Source: Stieleria sp. JC731 (GTDB lineage Bacteria; Planctomycetota; Planctomycetia; Pirellulales; Pirellulaceae). From it: DNA of 64,000 bases. The DNA is taken from assembly GCF_020966635.1 (NCBI RefSeq), contig NZ_JAJKFQ010000011.1, positions 1,116,001 to 1,180,000 on the forward strand. The letters run 5' to 3'. Both the position numbers and the translations under genes were made by a program. The notes under the pieces were generated by a model. The model had not been told where the DNA came from. It was given only the letters and a program-made list of their open reading frames with translations, and ran no database searches. This document shows, one piece after another, positions 54,327-62,354 of the stretch (the stretch's first letter is position 1; the number at the start of each line of letters is the position of its first letter).

Positions 54327-55139
54327 ATGAAACAACGAAACCTTGGCTTGATCGTTTGCCTATTCGCCACTCTTGTCTTGATCAACAACTCGACAAGCAA
54401 AGGCGACGACTTTCCAGTAGGCAAATGGGTTTCGTTGTTCAACGGTCAGAACCTGGAAGGCTGGACGCCCAAAATTCGCTACCACAAAGTGGGAGAGAAT
54501 TACGGTGACACATTTCGCGTTGAAGACGGGCTATTGAAAGTCCGATACGACGAGTCAGCCTATCCGGCATTCGATGAGCGATTCGGACATTTGTTTTATG
54601 ACCGTCCGTTTTCGCACTACCGATTTCGTGTGACCTATCGGTTCGTTGACCAGCAGGCCAATGGTGGTCCGGGCTGGGCGATTCGAAATAGCGGAGTCAT
54701 GGTCCACGGGGAATCACCCGAGACGATGACGGTCGATCAGGACTTTCCTGCGTCCATCGAAGTCCAACTTCTTGGCGGCAATGGGACCGATGATCGTTCG
54801 ACGGCAAACCTATGCACTCCCGGCACCAACGTTGTCTACAAGGGCAAATTGCATCGTGCACATTGCACGAATTCGAGTTCGAAAACGTTCCATGGCGAAG
54901 GTTGGGTGACCGTCGAAATCGAGGTCCGCGGATCTAAAGTGATCCGGCATATCATCGATGGGGAAAACGTTCTCGAATACACCGATCCCCAGCTTGATGA
55001 GTCTGACGATCACTCAAAAACCTTGATCGCAAAACGAAGCCAAGATGGGTTGCTGCTCGATAGCGGGACCATTTCGCTACAGTCAGAAAGTCATCCGTGT
55101 GATTTCAAAACGATTGAAATCATGGTGCTTGCTCCGTAG
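54327..55139 (+). CDS. DUF1080-family secreted glycoside hydrolase-like protein
   Basis: This is a 270-residue secreted protein of the 3-keto-disaccharide hydrolase (DUF1080) group, with a short signal peptide (LGLIVCLFATLVLINNSTS). The concanavalin/LamG-like beta-jelly-roll landmarks are WVSLFNGQNLEGWTP, FGHLFYDRPFSHYRFRVTYR, GWAIRNSGVMVHG and DSGTISLQSESHPCDFKTIEI. The family cleaves or binds oxidised glycosides and is greatly expanded in planctomycetes. It follows leuD by 62 bp but is probably unrelated to leucine synthesis. Confidence 0.9.
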   Translation: MKQRNLGLIVCLFATLVLINNSTSKGDDFPVGKWVSLFNGQNLEGWTPKIRYHKVGENYGDTFRVEDGLLKVRYDESAYPAFDERFGHLFYDRPFSHYRFRVTYRFVDQQANGGPGWAIRNSGVMVHGESPETMTVDQDFPASIEVQLLGGNGTDDRSTANLCTPGTNVVYKGKLHRAHCTNSSSKTFHGEGWVTVEIEVRGSKVIRHIIDGENVLEYTDPQLDESDDHSKTLIAKRSQDGLLLDSGTISLQSESHPCDFKTIEIMVLAP

Positions 55140-55352
55140 TGACGGACGTCTAACGCGGATCTTGATTCCGTCACGATGATTCGTTGACGGAATCAGCTTC
55201 GTTCAACCTTCCGTTGGCTAGTCGTGGGGGTTATCTCAGCTTTTGGTGCTTCGCATCGTCTTGCCAACACAACGCTAAATCGAGCCGTTAAGTTAAGCTA
55301 AACTTCAAAACTGTCGTCCCGTCAGGTCGTTGTCGAATTCGCCTGGATCGCT

Positions 55353-56945
55353 ATGCCCTCGCGCAACTTTAATATCATTCTCTTCGCCGTCGTCACGTGC
55401 TGGTTGTGCCACGTCCAGTATCGAAAGATGCGGACCGCAAGCATCGTTGGCGAAGCGATTGACCTGATCGAACGCAATTACGTTGACCCGATCGACCGCG
55501 AGCAGTTGTTGACGTCAGCGATTCTTGGTGTGGTTGGCGAGTTGGACGAGCACAGCAGTTACTTTGCTGTCGATGCGTATCAGTCCTTTCAAGACAGCAT
55601 GCATCAAGAGTTCGCCGGTATCGGAATCCTTGTTAGTCAACGCGACGAATCGAAACCGGTTCGTGTGATCACTCCGCTTGTTGGATCCCCAGCATTGCGT
55701 GCGGGGTTGCTGCCCGGTGACCAGATTATTAACGTCAACGGTGTCGACGTTTCAGCGATGAAACTGCCGGAGGTTAGCAATCGGCTCAAAGGTGCTCCGG
55801 GAACCGACGTCGACCTCATTGTCCGACGTGATGCCGATGAAATCGCGATGTCCGTTCAAAGGGCAACGATTGAGCTCGAGTCTGTCGTTGGCGACCATCG
55901 CGATGAAAATAATGAATGGGTCTACCGACTTAAATCTCATCCAGCCGTCGCATACATCCGCTTGAAAAGCTTTGGTGAAAAGACTGTTCGAGAACTGGAA
56001 GCAGTACTCACTGATCTTAATAACGATTTCGAAGCGCTGGTGTTGGACCTTCGTGACAATGGGGGCGGCCTGTTGTACGCCGCTCGCGATGTTGCCGATA
56101 TGTTCTTGACCGAAGGCACAATCGTTTCGACTCGAACCCGTGGCGGGCAACTTGAAAAGGCATACTTTGCCGGTTCGAACGTCCTTGTTAATCCGAATCG
56201 CCCAGTCGCGATTTTGATCAACGGCAACTCCGCCAGTGCGAGTGAAATTGTTGCTGCGAGTCTGAAAGATAACGATCGTGCCATCATCGCCGGCACGCGA
56301 AGTTATGGAAAAGGTACCGTCCAAGAGATCAAACCGCTTCAGTATGGACGTAGTGCCCTTCGGTTGACGGTTGCCAAGTACTATCGACCTAACAATCGGA
56401 ATATCCATCGCGACGCCGATGCGACTCCTGAAGACGATTGGGGTGTGCGGCCGACAAAGGGCTTCACAATTCCGATGAAGCCTGACGAACTGCAGCGTCT
56501 TGCAATTCGTTGGGACCGAGCCTCCTATCCGCTGCTCAGCGGGATCGACGACGAAGCGGATCCTGAGTCGGCAGTCGTTCCTGCTGTCACCAACAACGAA
56601 ACGGAGCCGATAAGCGAGACGACGGAGTCCCAAAAGCAGGTTGATCGTCGCGAACAGGAAAAGATTCCCGATGCTCTCGATACGAATGAGTCAGACCTCA
56701 ATGAGGTACCGGCTCCTTCCAAGGACAGCGATGGCGATGGGGCTGAAAGTTCGGGGCAAACCCAAGCTCTTGAGCAGGACGAAACTTCCGCTCAGGCCAG
56801 TGAATCAGAGCAGGCAATCGCGACACAAGAACTGTCACCCGACGCCAAAGAGAATTTGCAGCAGGGGCCTTCCGACCTTTCCTACGACCCGCCCCTGCGG
56901 GCCGCAGTTGGGAAATTACTCCACCAAGCTCATGGTGGAAACTGA
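55353..56945 (+). CDS. S41-family C-terminal processing peptidase (CtpA-like)
   Basis: This is a 530-residue periplasmic protease. An N-terminal anchor (NIILFAVVTCWLCHVQY) is followed by a helical part (AIDLIERNYVDPIDREQLL), a PDZ domain around 85-160 (EFAGIGILVSQ, PALRAGLLPGDQIINVNG) and the S41 core with the catalytic Ser in LINGNSASASEIVAASL and Lys in GTRSYGKGTVQEI. The C-terminal ~110 residues (from about 405) are acidic and low-complexity (Glu/Ser/Gln-rich), so they are probably a disordered tail. It likely trims envelope proteins or lipoproteins. Confidence 0.9.
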   Translation: MPSRNFNIILFAVVTCWLCHVQYRKMRTASIVGEAIDLIERNYVDPIDREQLLTSAILGVVGELDEHSSYFAVDAYQSFQDSMHQEFAGIGILVSQRDESKPVRVITPLVGSPALRAGLLPGDQIINVNGVDVSAMKLPEVSNRLKGAPGTDVDLIVRRDADEIAMSVQRATIELESVVGDHRDENNEWVYRLKSHPAVAYIRLKSFGEKTVRELEAVLTDLNNDFEALVLDLRDNGGGLLYAARDVADMFLTEGTIVSTRTRGGQLEKAYFAGSNVLVNPNRPVAILINGNSASASEIVAASLKDNDRAIIAGTRSYGKGTVQEIKPLQYGRSALRLTVAKYYRPNNRNIHRDADATPEDDWGVRPTKGFTIPMKPDELQRLAIRWDRASYPLLSGIDDEADPESAVVPAVTNNETEPISETTESQKQVDRREQEKIPDALDTNESDLNEVPAPSKDSDGDGAESSGQTQALEQDETSAQASESEQAIATQELSPDAKENLQQGPSDLSYDPPLRAAVGKLLHQAHGGN

Positions 56946-57184
56946 ACCGCGTGATGAAGGGGCCGAGGATCGAATAATCGCGATCGGCTTTACCCTTGCA
57001 GTCTCGTTAAGCGGAATGCATCCGGTCAATCGGGTGGTTTTTGACGGGCGAAGGGCACTTTATAACCGCTAAACTGTTTGCCGTTCGCCGGAAGCACAAC
57101 TATTCTTTACTTATCCGCTTCTTCTCTTCTCTTTTGCATTTGAACTTCTCGCCCGCTCGCACAGGGAAAAAGGATCTACTAGCA

Positions 57185-57988
57185 ATGTCTCGACGTTTGC
57201 TCTCTTTGGCAGCTCTTGCCGCGGTTATCGGTTCGACGACCGCAACGGTGAACCAGTCTGTGTTCGCCCAAAACCAGTCAGTCCTCGCTGAAACCTACGG
57301 ACGCGGAGTGCATGCTTACTACGCTGGCGACTATGCCGACGCTTTCGACCAGCTCACAGCCGCGATCGATGGCGGATCGCGAGATCCTCGCGTCTATTAC
57401 TTCCGCGGAATCGTCGCACACCTACAAGGCCGTCCGGAGCAAGCCGAAGGCGATTGGAAAGAAGGTGCTAAACTGGAAGCCGCGTACGGTGGCGGGTATT
57501 ACGTCGGTCGCTCGCTATCTCGGTTCCAAGGCTCGGCCCGCTTGAAGCTTGAGCAAATTCGTCAGACTGCTCGTTTGGAAGCAATGGCGAATGCTTCGAA
57601 CCGATCTGACATTCGTATGAAGGAGCTGAACGCAGCCGCTCCTTCACCGGTTCAGCAAGCACCGGCCACTCGACCCGCTCCTGCACCCGCCGCACCAGTC
57701 AATCCGACCGTCGATAACCCCTTCGCAGACGACGTCGCGCAAGGTGCTCCGAAAGTCGAAGATAACGACATGCTGAAAGATGTTGTCGGAGATCCCTTCG
57801 CAAACGAAGAACCCGTCGGCGGCGCAGCCGCTGCTGGTGGAGCGGCACCAGCTGCATCGGATGATCCATTCGGTGGATCGGCCCCCGCAGGTGGCGACCC
57901 GTTTGGCGGCGGAGATGCTGGTGGAAGCCCGTTCGGAGGTGGAGCCGGTGATAGCGACCCATTCGGTGGCGATCCGTTTGGCAACTAG
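57185..57988 (+). CDS. Secreted TPR-like protein with DPFGG-rich tail
   Basis: The ATG at 57185 gives 267 residues and a signal peptide (LLSLAALAAVIGSTTATVNQSVFA); the longer frame from 57041 lacks it. Residues 35-110 form TPR-like helices (GVHAYYAGDYADAFDQLTAA, RVYYFRGIVAHLQGRPEQAE). The C-terminal half is Ala/Pro-rich and ends in repeats of DPFGG, GGDPFGG and SPFGG. This low-complexity acidic tail may be a flexible interaction module. A strong terminator follows 40 bp later. The function is unknown; TPRs imply protein partners. Confidence 0.78.
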   Translation: MSRRLLSLAALAAVIGSTTATVNQSVFAQNQSVLAETYGRGVHAYYAGDYADAFDQLTAAIDGGSRDPRVYYFRGIVAHLQGRPEQAEGDWKEGAKLEAAYGGGYYVGRSLSRFQGSARLKLEQIRQTARLEAMANASNRSDIRMKELNAAAPSPVQQAPATRPAPAPAAPVNPTVDNPFADDVAQGAPKVEDNDMLKDVVGDPFANEEPVGGAAAAGGAAPAASDDPFGGSAPAGGDPFGGGDAGGSPFGGGAGDSDPFGGDPFGN

Positions 57989-58027
57989 TGTCGCTGTTAG
58001 CAGTTCGCTGCTTCTGAATTAACTTAC

Positions 58028-58062
58028 AAAAAAAGCCAAGGCAAAACGCCTTGGCTTTTTTT
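58028..58062. terminator. Strong bidirectional intrinsic terminator
   Basis: A 15-bp perfect stem runs from seven A followed by GCCAAGGC (58028-58042) to GCCTTGGC followed by seven T (58048-58062), with loop AAAAC. It closes the TPR-like gene and would also work on the other strand. Confidence 0.93.
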
Positions 58063-58527
58063 GTGGTGTGATGGCAGAGTCGGGTGATCAGGCACCGGAA
58101 CCAGATCACCCGACTCGAAAGCCATTACATCAAGTGAGCTTAGTGCATGACTTCGCATCACTTTCAGCTGCCCGAGTCGCAATTCCCCGTTACGACTCAA
58201 GCGATCATCCCTGAAGAAAGTGCGTATCCTTACTTTCCTCCCTTGGCCTAGCACAGTTAGCAAGCAGTGTGCCAATGAGGGTTTTGGACTTTCAGTTCGA
58301 TGGCGGTAAACAGACTAATGGGGGCGAACGCTGACACTACGGCGGAATTTGGCGCTGGTGTCGGCACTTCAGCGATCGAAAAAAACAACGACGCTGACCA
58401 GAAGTTCAGCACATCTGGACCGTTGGCTAGCTCCGTTGCTAATAATCGAGGCAACGCCAGAATTCATCGCTCAACAATCGTGCATCTCTTGAGCGGACCT
58501 GCTTTCCGGCAAATTCACGCAATGCGC

Positions 58528-58663
58528 GTGCTCTGTCCCTGGATGTGCTCTGTCCCTGGATGTGCTCTGTCCCTGGATGTGCTCTGTCCCTGGATGTGCT
58601 CTGTCCCTGGATGTGCTCTGTCCCTGGATGTGCTCTGTCCCTGGATGTGCTCTGTCCCTGGAG
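58528..58663 (+). repeat. Array A3: eight tandem copies of a 17-bp unit
   Basis: Eight contiguous copies of a 17-bp unit with core GTGCTCTGTCCCTGGAT start at 58528, 58545, 58562, 58579, 58596, 58613, 58630 and 58647. The first seven are identical, and the last differs only at its final base. It differs from arrays A1/A2 by an A-to-C change (GTGCTATGTCCC versus GTGCTCTGTCCC) and by perfect head-to-tail order. Confidence 0.96.
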
Positions 58664-58673
58664 ATTTGCTATT

Positions 58674-58703
58674 AAAAAAACGCCGTGATTTGTCACGGCG
58701 TTT
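58674..58703 (-). terminator. Intrinsic terminator of the small minus-strand gene
   Basis: AAACGCCGTGA (58678-58688) pairs perfectly with TCACGGCGTTT (58693-58703), with a 4-nt loop. On the minus strand a T tract follows (seven A on the + strand from 58674). It ends 31 bp after the small gene's stop. Confidence 0.93.
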
Positions 58704-58734
58704 GCTGGCAATTTTTCGATGCGGACGCGGAAGC

Positions 58735-58935
58735 TTAGATTCTCGCCTGCGACTGGTTCGACGACAAATCTTCAGCGTCTGGGACGATCTTGGTCACGTT
58801 GACTTTCGTGCGACGCAATTCTTCAATCTCCGATGCCATGTCGGATATCAAATTGGCGATCTCAGTGCCGGCGGCTTCGCCGATATTGTTCATCAATGCC
58901 TTTCGTGAATTAAACGTCAATCCGTGTCGATTCAT
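58735..58935 (-). CDS. Small hypothetical protein (66 aa)
   Basis: This is an alpha-helical polar protein starting MNRHGLTFNSRKALMNNIGE and containing an EIANLISDMASEIEELRRTK helix that could form a coiled coil. GGAAG five bases before the ATG at 58935 and a strong terminator after the stop support a real gene; the longer frame from 59037 lacks such a site. No family is recognised. It is 138 bp downstream of glmS on the same strand, so it may be co-transcribed or separately expressed. Confidence 0.68.
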   Translation of the reverse strand: MNRHGLTFNSRKALMNNIGEAAGTEIANLISDMASEIEELRRTKVNVTKIVPDAEDLSSNQSQARI

Positions 58936-59073
58936 TGCTTCTTCCGAATGTCTGGACAAATATGCAGATGGTGTCGCCCCGCAGTCCCGTAGAAGTAAAG
59001 CGTAGTTTCCCTCACGCTCTCCGCAACGGCTTTTCAAGCAAAAAAGCCGGCTGCATACAAATCGTCGGAACGG

Positions 59074-60930
59074 TTATTCGACGGTGACACTCTTGGCTAA
59101 GTTCCTCGGTTTATCAACGTCGCAGCCACGAAGCAATGCGATGTGATAAGAAAGCAGCTGCAGCGGTACAACCGTCACGATCGGCTGGATCAATGAAGGG
59201 ACGTCCGGGATGTGAATGACGTCGTCCGCGACCGCATCGATATGTGGATCATCTTTGCTAGCCACCGCGATGATCGGGCCGCCACGCGCCTTAACCTCTT
59301 CCATGTTTGCCAAAACTTTGTCGTATGTCGTTCCCTGAGGCACGATGAAGACGCTTGGCGTATTTTCGTCGACCAATGCGATTGGGCCATGCTTCATTTC
59401 AGCCGCAGGGTAGCCTTCGGCGTGAACGTAGCTGATTTCCTTCAGCTTCAATGCGCCTTCAAGTGCCGTCGGGAAATTCAATTGACGTCCCAAGTACAGA
59501 ATGTTGGTCGCGTTCTGGTACTTCTCAGCGACCCTCTTAACCTGCTCGTTGCATGACAAGGCTTCCTGAACCGCACCTGGGGCCTTCATCAAATCAGAAA
59601 TGATGTTGGTCCCGGCTTCATAGCTGAGGTGGCGAATCCGACCAAAGTACAGCGCAAGCATCGCCAGAACACAGCACTGGCTGGTGTATGCCTTGGTGCT
59701 CGCGACACCGATTTCGGGCCCCGCATGCAGGTAAACGCCGCCGTCGGCGGCCTGCGCGATCGAGCTGCCAACGACATTGCAAATGGCCAGTGTGCGGTGT
59801 CCTTTACGCTTGGTCTCACGCAAAGCTGCAAGCGTATCGGCGGTTTCACCACTTTGCGTCAACCCAAACACAAGCGTGTTGTTTTCGATCGGCGGGTTCC
59901 GGTACCGAAGCTCACTCGCGTACTCAACACTGACGGGAATCCGAGCGAGTTCTTCGATCAAATACTCACCCACTAGCGCCGAGTGCCAGCTCGTTCCGCA
60001 GCCGGTCAAGATGATCCTTTCGACGCTTCGCAGCTGCTGAGGCGTCAGGTTCAATCCGCCAAATACAGCGGTCGCGTTTTCTTCATCAAGTCGCCCACGC
60101 ATCGCATTTCGTAGCGACTCGGGCTGCTCATAGATTTCCTTGAGCATGTAATGGTCATAGCCTTGCAGGCTGACTTCTTCTTCGACGGCTTCGAGTGGCT
60201 GAATCTGCACACTGACTTTGCCTTGGTCGCGGTGCAAAACGGTGAAGCCTTCCGGTGTCAGGATGGCCAACTGGTGATCCGCCATGTACACGATTCGGTC
60301 GGTGCATCCAGCCAACGGTGACGAATCGCTTGCGACGAAGTATTCGCCGTGGCCGACGCCGAGAACCAACGGACTGCCAAAGCGGGCCGCGATCAGAAGT
60401 TCTGGTTGATCTCGGAACGCAACCACCAAACCGTATGTACCACGCAGCTGCGCGATCGCCCACTGAACCGCTTGCGCGAATCGAAGCGAAGGTTGATCTG
60501 GAGTTTCCTTGGTGACCTTCAGCCCCTCGGCGACCAAATGCGCGACCACTTCGCTGTCGGTTGCCGAAGAAAACTCATAGCCCTTTTCGATCAATTCGTT
60601 TTTCAGGACTTGGAAGTTCTCGATCACACCGTTGTGGACAAGGATGACTTCGCCATCACCACCAACGTGTGGGTGCGCGTTTTCTTCTGTTGCGGGACCA
60701 TGAGTTGCCCAGCGCGTGTGCCCGATCCCAAGCTTCCCATCGACGGGGTTTGGTCCTAGGCGTCCGGCCAACGCATCGATGCGTCCGACGCTGCGAGTGA
60801 CATGGAACTGCTGATCGCACGTAATCGCGATTCCGGCGCTGTCATAGCCGCGATATTCCAGCCGACGAAGGCCATTAATAAGAAAGTCGCCAGCATTATT
60901 GGCTCCGACGTAACCAACGATTCCACACAT
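59074..60930 (-). CDS. glmS: Glutamine-fructose-6-phosphate aminotransferase GlmS
   Basis: This enzyme makes glucosamine-6-phosphate for cell-wall and lipopolysaccharide synthesis. It is 618 residues: an N-terminal Ntn glutaminase domain with Cys2 (MCGIVGYVG), RRLEYRGYDSAGIA and GIGHTRWATHG, and two SIS domains (CGTSWHSALVGEYLIEELA; SYVHAEGYPAAEMKHGPIAL). It ends KPRNLAKSVTVE. No glmS ribozyme consensus was recognised in the upstream 445 bp, but this was only checked by eye. It is transcribed on its own, followed by the small gene. Confidence 0.97.
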   Translation of the reverse strand: MCGIVGYVGANNAGDFLINGLRRLEYRGYDSAGIAITCDQQFHVTRSVGRIDALAGRLGPNPVDGKLGIGHTRWATHGPATEENAHPHVGGDGEVILVHNGVIENFQVLKNELIEKGYEFSSATDSEVVAHLVAEGLKVTKETPDQPSLRFAQAVQWAIAQLRGTYGLVVAFRDQPELLIAARFGSPLVLGVGHGEYFVASDSSPLAGCTDRIVYMADHQLAILTPEGFTVLHRDQGKVSVQIQPLEAVEEEVSLQGYDHYMLKEIYEQPESLRNAMRGRLDEENATAVFGGLNLTPQQLRSVERIILTGCGTSWHSALVGEYLIEELARIPVSVEYASELRYRNPPIENNTLVFGLTQSGETADTLAALRETKRKGHRTLAICNVVGSSIAQAADGGVYLHAGPEIGVASTKAYTSQCCVLAMLALYFGRIRHLSYEAGTNIISDLMKAPGAVQEALSCNEQVKRVAEKYQNATNILYLGRQLNFPTALEGALKLKEISYVHAEGYPAAEMKHGPIALVDENTPSVFIVPQGTTYDKVLANMEEVKARGGPIIAVASKDDPHIDAVADDVIHIPDVPSLIQPIVTVVPLQLLSYHIALLRGCDVDKPRNLAKSVTVE

Positions 60931-61375
60931 GGATCAGGGCTCACCTTGTGAGGGGGAGGGATTCACTACACCAGTCGATTTATAAGCGTAGCTCACTACG
61001 AAAGATATGCCGGAAAAGTAATCCGTTCCGGTCAGGACGGTTGTCAGGTCCGTCACCAGTGCTTCGTGCCAACTCGATTTTAGGATTAGCCGCATGGCGT
61101 TAGCCACGGTTTCAGTGCAATAACCGGGGCTAACGCCCGTCGGCTGATGACCCGAACCCGTATTCTCATATGAATCGAAGCACTAGCGCCGGTTCATTCT
61201 CGATAGCCCGAAAAGTTTCGCAATCCAAGATGCGAACTTTGGTTCGCAGACCCGCATAAGGTCGATGCACCGGCGTCGGCGGCTTCCCTACCGCCGGTCA
61301 GCGGGTGTTTGATCGCCGTAGATGACGATGAAGAATGCTTGGACGAGAATCCAAAATCTGGTTTGAATGTATCCG
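60931..61375. other. Intergenic region with one long hairpin
   Basis: There is no supported gene. Its main structure is the hairpin at 61096-61137. Other short frames lack support. It should contain the glmS promoter on the minus strand. Confidence 0.55.
61096..61137. repeat. REP-like long hairpin
   Basis: Outer arms GGCGTTAGCC (61096-61105) and GGCTAACGCC (61128-61137) are perfect. After a single mismatch the stem continues with CGGTT/AACCG, enclosing a 10-nt loop: about 15 bp in total. There is no T tract, which argues against a terminator and for a REP-like or mobile palindromic element. Confidence 0.7.
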
Positions 61376-62119
61376 CTACGCGGCTTTGCGGACCGCACCC
61401 GTGCTTGGGATGCAGGATGTTGACCAGATGCCCGATTGACGTCGCATGAACGTCGTCTCTGGCTTACTCAACCGAGTCAATAACCGCTGCTGCGCTTCGG
61501 TCGGATCGGATTGGTCAGCCCACAGGATAAGATCGACTTGACCATAGGTCCGTAAAACACGATCCAGGCCTTGCTCGACCGGCATCGGCACCAAGTGAAC
61601 TTTTGCGGGATGTTCACGCAATTGACGGTGGAATTCACGCAGGGTAAGCGTGTTGCCGCCCATCTCAAATTCATCCACGGCGATATAGCAGACGGGCATT
61701 GAATGACCACGTCGGGTCAAGTTCTCGACAACGGTTCGGCCTCGTGTCCCATCGTTCACGCCGACTTCCAGGACGATTCGCACGTCCATCGAATCGATCT
61801 GCTTGCACAATTTTGCATCGGCTCGATCAAGCTTGGGCTTTTCAGTCTTGATCGCCTTAGCGGCACCTGCCGCGATAGGTGCAGGTTCGCTCGCGGATGC
61901 TGCAGAAACAGAAGCCGTATGAAGGCGAACTCGTTCACCTTTTGGCTCGGCATTTTTGTGTTCAGCTTTGCGCTCAGCCGTTACCGCCGAGGTCACAGCA
62001 TGGACGCCGGATGACTGATCAACGGATGCAGACTTGTCTGTGGTTTGAATCGGAGCTTCGACTGCGTCATTGGTGTCACCCTTACCACAAATCGAATTCC
62101 ACAGTTTTCGAAGTGGCAT
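61376..62119 (-). CDS. Hypothetical protein with Rossmann-like C-terminal domain
   Basis: This 247-residue protein has an N-terminal ~95-residue Ala/Glu/Lys-rich, probably disordered region. The C-terminal domain begins IVLEVGVNDGTRGRTVVENL, which resembles the glycine-rich first motif of SAM-binding Rossmann folds, followed by AVDEFEMGGNTLTLREFHRQ and VDLILWADQSDPTEAQ. This could be a methyltransferase-like fold, but catalytic motifs are not clear. No neighbour suggests a role. Confidence 0.55.
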   Translation of the reverse strand: MPLRKLWNSICGKGDTNDAVEAPIQTTDKSASVDQSSGVHAVTSAVTAERKAEHKNAEPKGERVRLHTASVSAASASEPAPIAAGAAKAIKTEKPKLDRADAKLCKQIDSMDVRIVLEVGVNDGTRGRTVVENLTRRGHSMPVCYIAVDEFEMGGNTLTLREFHRQLREHPAKVHLVPMPVEQGLDRVLRTYGQVDLILWADQSDPTEAQQRLLTRLSKPETTFMRRQSGIWSTSCIPSTGAVRKAA

Positions 62120-62354
62120 TGCTAGTTCTCCGCCCGTTTTTTCAGACCACCAAACAAGATCCTACGCCGTCGCAATTTGTGTCGGTCTTGGGACTGAAAC
62201 CAATGCAAGGAATCCGCCAAACGAAGGATTAAACGCGTCCCGGTAAAGATTGCCGATTACGAAGACAGCCACGATTGGCGGAGGCTGCCGACGCCGCATC
62301 GCTCTGCTACGATAGCGTTTTTGGTTCAAGGATATTGATTTCGAGGATGATCCA

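Larger units (their letters stand above)
57989..58734. other. Intergenic region: terminator, tandem repeat array, terminator
   Basis: It holds a strong hairpin terminator (58028-58062), about 450 bp without a supported gene, the 17-bp tandem array A3 (58528-58663) and the minus-strand terminator (58674-58703). Frames that cross the array on either strand are repeat translations. Confidence 0.75.

Noticed and set aside
58300-58908. 202-codon plus-strand frame and a 90-codon minus-strand frame over the 17-bp array
   Set aside because: Both are repeat translations with a 17-residue periodic product. The terminator and the small minus-strand gene inside the region contradict them.
60931-61375. 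A glmS ribozyme or other riboswitch upstream of glmS
   Set aside because: No conserved ribozyme core was recognised; only the REP-like hairpin is visible, and it is far from the start codon.
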